Shown here: positions 61,340-64,000 of the stretch, piece by piece
Numbering within the stretch: the stretch's first letter is position 1
How the letters are laid out: the number at the start of each line of letters is the position of its first letter
DNA from: CBDBBY01 sp965203795
GTDB lineage: Bacteria; Pseudomonadota; Alphaproteobacteria; Rhodobacterales; Rhodobacteraceae
Assembly: GCA_965203795.1 (NCBI GenBank)
Contig: OZ241915.1
Coordinates: 3,872,576 to 3,936,575 of the forward strand
Length of the DNA stretch: 64,000 nucleotides
Reading direction: 5' to 3'
Program-made: the position numbers and the translations under genes
The notes under the pieces: generated by a model
What the model was told of the DNA's origin: nothing
The model's input: only the letters and a program-made list of their open reading frames with translations
Databases searched by the model: none

Positions 61340-62864
61340 CGCGGGCTCGGTTCATCCTTTCGATTGAAGCTTTGACGAGTCCCGCCAGGAATCCGGCCAG
61401 CGGAGCGAAATCCAGATCGTCGCGGGCCTTTTGCAACGCTGCGAAATAGGCGTCCTTCCCGTCCGCCGGAAAGACCGTCCAAGGGTATCCGCCCGACGTC
61501 AGCATGAAATTGAACAGAAAGCGGGCGACCCGGCCGTTGCAGGACGGATAGGGCCTGATGCTCGCGAACAGGAAATGCCCGAGCACGGCGCCCGCCGCGG
61601 GCGATTCTTCGCTTTCGAGCATGTCGAACAAGGCGTTCACGGCGTCGCCCACCGGTGCCCGGAGCCGCGGCATCCGCTTGGACGCGCGGAATTCCGCATC
61701 GCCGTCCCGGTAGCCCGCGAGCGCGCTCGAATCGATGAGGCCCGCGGCCAAGCCGGGCTGGATCAGTTCCCAGTACCAGTTGCCGTGCTTCCTCCGGGCG
61801 ACATTGCCCGGCTGCTCGCCTTCGAGCACCGAGGCCACGCCCTCTTTCACAGCCTCGAACGCCCGCCTGTATCCGCGCGCCGCGAGAACCTCACGGCTGG
61901 GCGCGGCATCGGGGCGGGAATTCGCGTCGGCGACGAGTTCCGGCGAGACGTCGAATCCCGAAATCGACAGAGAATGGAGCGCGTCGGTGTCGCATTGCTC
62001 GTCGATCAACCGGAGAAGCCGGGAGGGATCGCTTTGCACGCCCGGCGGAGGAGGGAAGGCCTGCAGAACGGACTTCCTTCCGCGGTCCCAAAGCTCCCGC
62101 AGCTGCGCCGCAAGCCCGTCGGCCGCGCCGAGCACGGCCGCTGCGGGCGGCGCGGGCGCGAAGGGATCGGATTCCCGGACTGCAAAGCCTTCCGCCTTCA
62201 TGGCGGCAGTGATCGCTTCCGCGATTTCGCTTCGGCCGACGCTTCGGAAAGCGCCCGCCAGCCTTCCGGCGACGGAGGAGCGGCCGTCCTCAAGCAGAAG
62301 GCGGACGGTTTCGATCGAATTCGGCAGGCGGGCGAGAACCGAGCGGGCCTCGGACGGGAAGCGCCGGAAAAAGGATTCGGGAATCCTTGTCAGGGCGGCC
62401 GACACCGAGAGGAGCCTCAGCCCTTCCTCGACGACGATGCTGCCGCGGGGCGGCATGGCCTTCTGCTTCAGATCGTAGATCGAAGCGCCGGAGCGCAGCG
62501 CAACATCGTTGTTGGCGCCCTTCGGGCTGTGGATGACGATCTTCTTTTGCGGGGCCTTGCTGCCGACATGGAGAAGCAACGACTGTTCGGGAGACAGATG
62601 CCACCCTTCGCCGAAGCGGGACGCGCAGTAGCAGGCACAGAATTCCCAAATCGGATCCCGTTCTCGCCGGGATTCGCCCGGCTGCGGAACCCGGTCGGCG
62701 GCAACCAGCCAGCCTTTCATGATCTCGTGGAGGCAGCCGTTCCGGAGCAGGCGCTCGCGATGGGTCCGGGAAAGCTCCTTGGACCGGAAGACCCGTCTTC
62801 CGTCCGCGCGAAGCGCGTTCAGCGCGCTGATTGAAGCCGCAAGCCTGTCGCTTGGTGAGGCCAT
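61329..62864 (-). CDS. AbiEi-like/Fic fusion protein with degenerate Fic motif
   Basis: 511 residues. The N-terminal ~150 residues resemble type IV toxin-antitoxin AbiEi-like proteins: LRNGCLHEIMKGWLVAADRV, HLSPEQSLLLHVGSKAPQKK and GSIVVEEGLRLLSVSAALTR. The C-terminal Fic domain has LGHFLFASIRPYPSCNGRVA RFLFNF, where the canonical HPFxxGNGRxxR is RPYPSCNGRVAR (from about residue 437): the catalytic His is Arg and the first Gly is Cys, while NGR and the final Arg remain. AMPylation by the usual mechanism is doubtful. A nested palindrome covers its promoter, suggesting autoregulation through the N-terminal domain. Confidence 0.75.
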   Translation of the reverse strand: MASPSDRLAASISALNALRADGRRVFRSKELSRTHRERLLRNGCLHEIMKGWLVAADRVPQPGESRRERDPIWEFCACYCASRFGEGWHLSPEQSLLLHVGSKAPQKKIVIHSPKGANNDVALRSGASIYDLKQKAMPPRGSIVVEEGLRLLSVSAALTRIPESFFRRFPSEARSVLARLPNSIETVRLLLEDGRSSVAGRLAGAFRSVGRSEIAEAITAAMKAEGFAVRESDPFAPAPPAAAVLGAADGLAAQLRELWDRGRKSVLQAFPPPPGVQSDPSRLLRLIDEQCDTDALHSLSISGFDVSPELVADANSRPDAAPSREVLAARGYRRAFEAVKEGVASVLEGEQPGNVARRKHGNWYWELIQPGLAAGLIDSSALAGYRDGDAEFRASKRMPRLRAPVGDAVNALFDMLESEESPAAGAVLGHFLFASIRPYPSCNGRVARFLFNFMLTSGGYPWTVFPADGKDAYFAALQKARDDLDFAPLAGFLAGLVKASIERMNRARATP

Positions 62865-62901
62865 TCGTCGATCCGGACTGCGCGGAACCGCAAGTAACTG
62901 A

Positions 62902-62946
62902 TGCCAATTGAATGCAAGTATATTTTGCAGTACGTTGGCAAGTCAA
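62902..62946 (-). promoter_or_regulatory. Promoter of the Fic-fusion gene within nested inverted repeats
   Basis: Minus strand: -35 ttgact (62941-62946), 18-bp spacer, -10 tatact (62917-62922), about 50 bases before the ATG. It is framed by tgccaa/ttggca (62902-62907 and 62935-62940) and an inner tgcaa/ttgca (62913-62917 and 62925-62929). A regulator bound here would block the polymerase. Confidence 0.6.
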
Positions 62947-63556
62947 TCGCGCCGGGAAATCGGCGGCGCGGAAATATTCGCTATTGGCCAATGCCTTGAG
63001 CGCGAATCGGAAAGCGGATTGCAAGGTTTCGGCAGCCGACCTGCCGGATTGCGGACAGCGCGATGAAGACGAAATGCGCCGATCAAAGATGCGACCTTGA
63101 GTCCAAACGGTTGGCGATGCCGGACATTCCGGTCCCTGGCGTTCGGGAAGAATTCCGGTTCAAGAGACGGCAGCCTGCGCCCATGGACGCTCGCAAGATT
63201 GGCGTGCCGACGGACCGGCCGTCCGCGCCCTCGCGGTCGGCGCAAAGTGCGGCGCAATCCCGCAGACGGCAGATCTCGCCGCGCTCGCTATCGGTCGGAG
63301 CCGCGCGCCGCTGGCTGTCGGACTTCGCGAAGTCCTTGCGGTTCGGCCTGGTTCGCACCATACGATCCAAGACTGAAGCCCGTAGCCCGAGCGCCTGCTT
63401 GCCCCGACCGATGACCGGCCTGAACAGCATCGGCGAACCGCCGGTCGCATCCGATTCCGGAAAGCCGCGCCGCAGCCCGGAGTCCGGCTTGGAATCCGGC
63501 AGAAGCGACAAGCGGTTCATCCCGGCATTGATCCCAAGTGGCGATTCCGGCCCGGC
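62947..63556. other. Intergenic stretch before the SNF2-type gene
   Basis: About 610 bases. The frame of the helicase stays open for some 35 codons upstream of the chosen ATG without family sense. Other frames lack recognisable products. No RNA gene or promoter was identified. Confidence 0.35.

Positions 63557-64000
<444 letters not shown>

Overview
This window is GC-rich (roughly 60-65 % in most genes) and looks like an alphaproteobacterial chromosome, perhaps from an uncultured Rhodospirillales-like lineage. The main evidence is the ATP synthase Fo operon in the order I-a-c-b'-b (with the split b/b' pair), the NDUFS6-like zinc-finger protein beside polA, and a MoxR/DUF58/DUF4159 cluster of the alphaproteobacterial kind. 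The species assignment is inference.

Layout. 0-3 kb: a sulfatase pseudogene with two nonsense codons, split by a small unknown insertion that was itself hit by an IS1595-family element. 3.4-7.3 kb: a ThDP enzyme, homogentisate dioxygenase (hmgA) and a P-loop kinase-like protein. 7.6-11.2 kb: a diverged duplication of [membrane protein + 3' end of a sugar-ABC ATPase gene], with IS21 debris between the copies. 10.8-15 kb: a complete carbohydrate ABC operon. 15.3-16.9 kb: small enzymes (YCII-like, cupin, Rid). 17-22.8 kb: an AT-richer accessory island with an AlbA_2/Schlafen-type ATPase with TPR-like tail, an IS21 istB relic, and an AAA ATPase coupled to a broken DUF3226 gene. 22.9-24.8 kb: bioMNY biotin transporter. 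24.9-31.3 kb: thiolase, AMP-ligase, D-threonine-aldolase-like enzyme, D-aminoacylase, EcsC. 31.4-36.1 kb: a decaying accessory zone with a gluconolactonase 3' relic, a NYN-domain pseudogene preceded by three tandem promoter-small RNA-terminator cassettes, an intact SMP-30 gene and an aldose-epimerase pseudogene. 36.5-47.4 kb: Lrp regulator, MoxR/BatA-type cluster, DUF1285, polA, zinc-finger protein. 47.6-53.3 kb: coiled-coil membrane protein, DUF2147, HIT, PfkB kinase, nth, Ada-like fusion. 53.5-58.1 kb: solo AAA ATPase, aromatic FAD monooxygenase and gene relics. 58.1-60.7 kb: ATP synthase Fo. 61-62.9 kb: ArsR regulator and an AbiEi-like/Fic fusion. 63.6 kb to the edge: start of a SNF2-type helicase.

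The strongest candidate for something undescribed is at 33.0-33.7 kb. Three ~274-bp tandem repeats each carry, on the minus strand, a sigma70-like promoter with exact 17-bp spacing, a ~63-nt RNA with a 5' hairpin (UUCG loop in two copies), a strong intrinsic terminator, and then the first codons of a NYN-domain (PIN-like RNase) gene 11-20 nt further on. The arrangement of structured RNA, terminator and RNase gene resembles type III toxin-antitoxin loci or an attenuator leader. The downstream NYN gene now has two amber codons.

A second theme is gene decay. At least five loci carry nonsense codons explicable by C:G to T:A transitions, and several partial gene duplicates survive as relics (ABC ATPase, SMP-30 and Ada 3' ends, NYN 5' ends).
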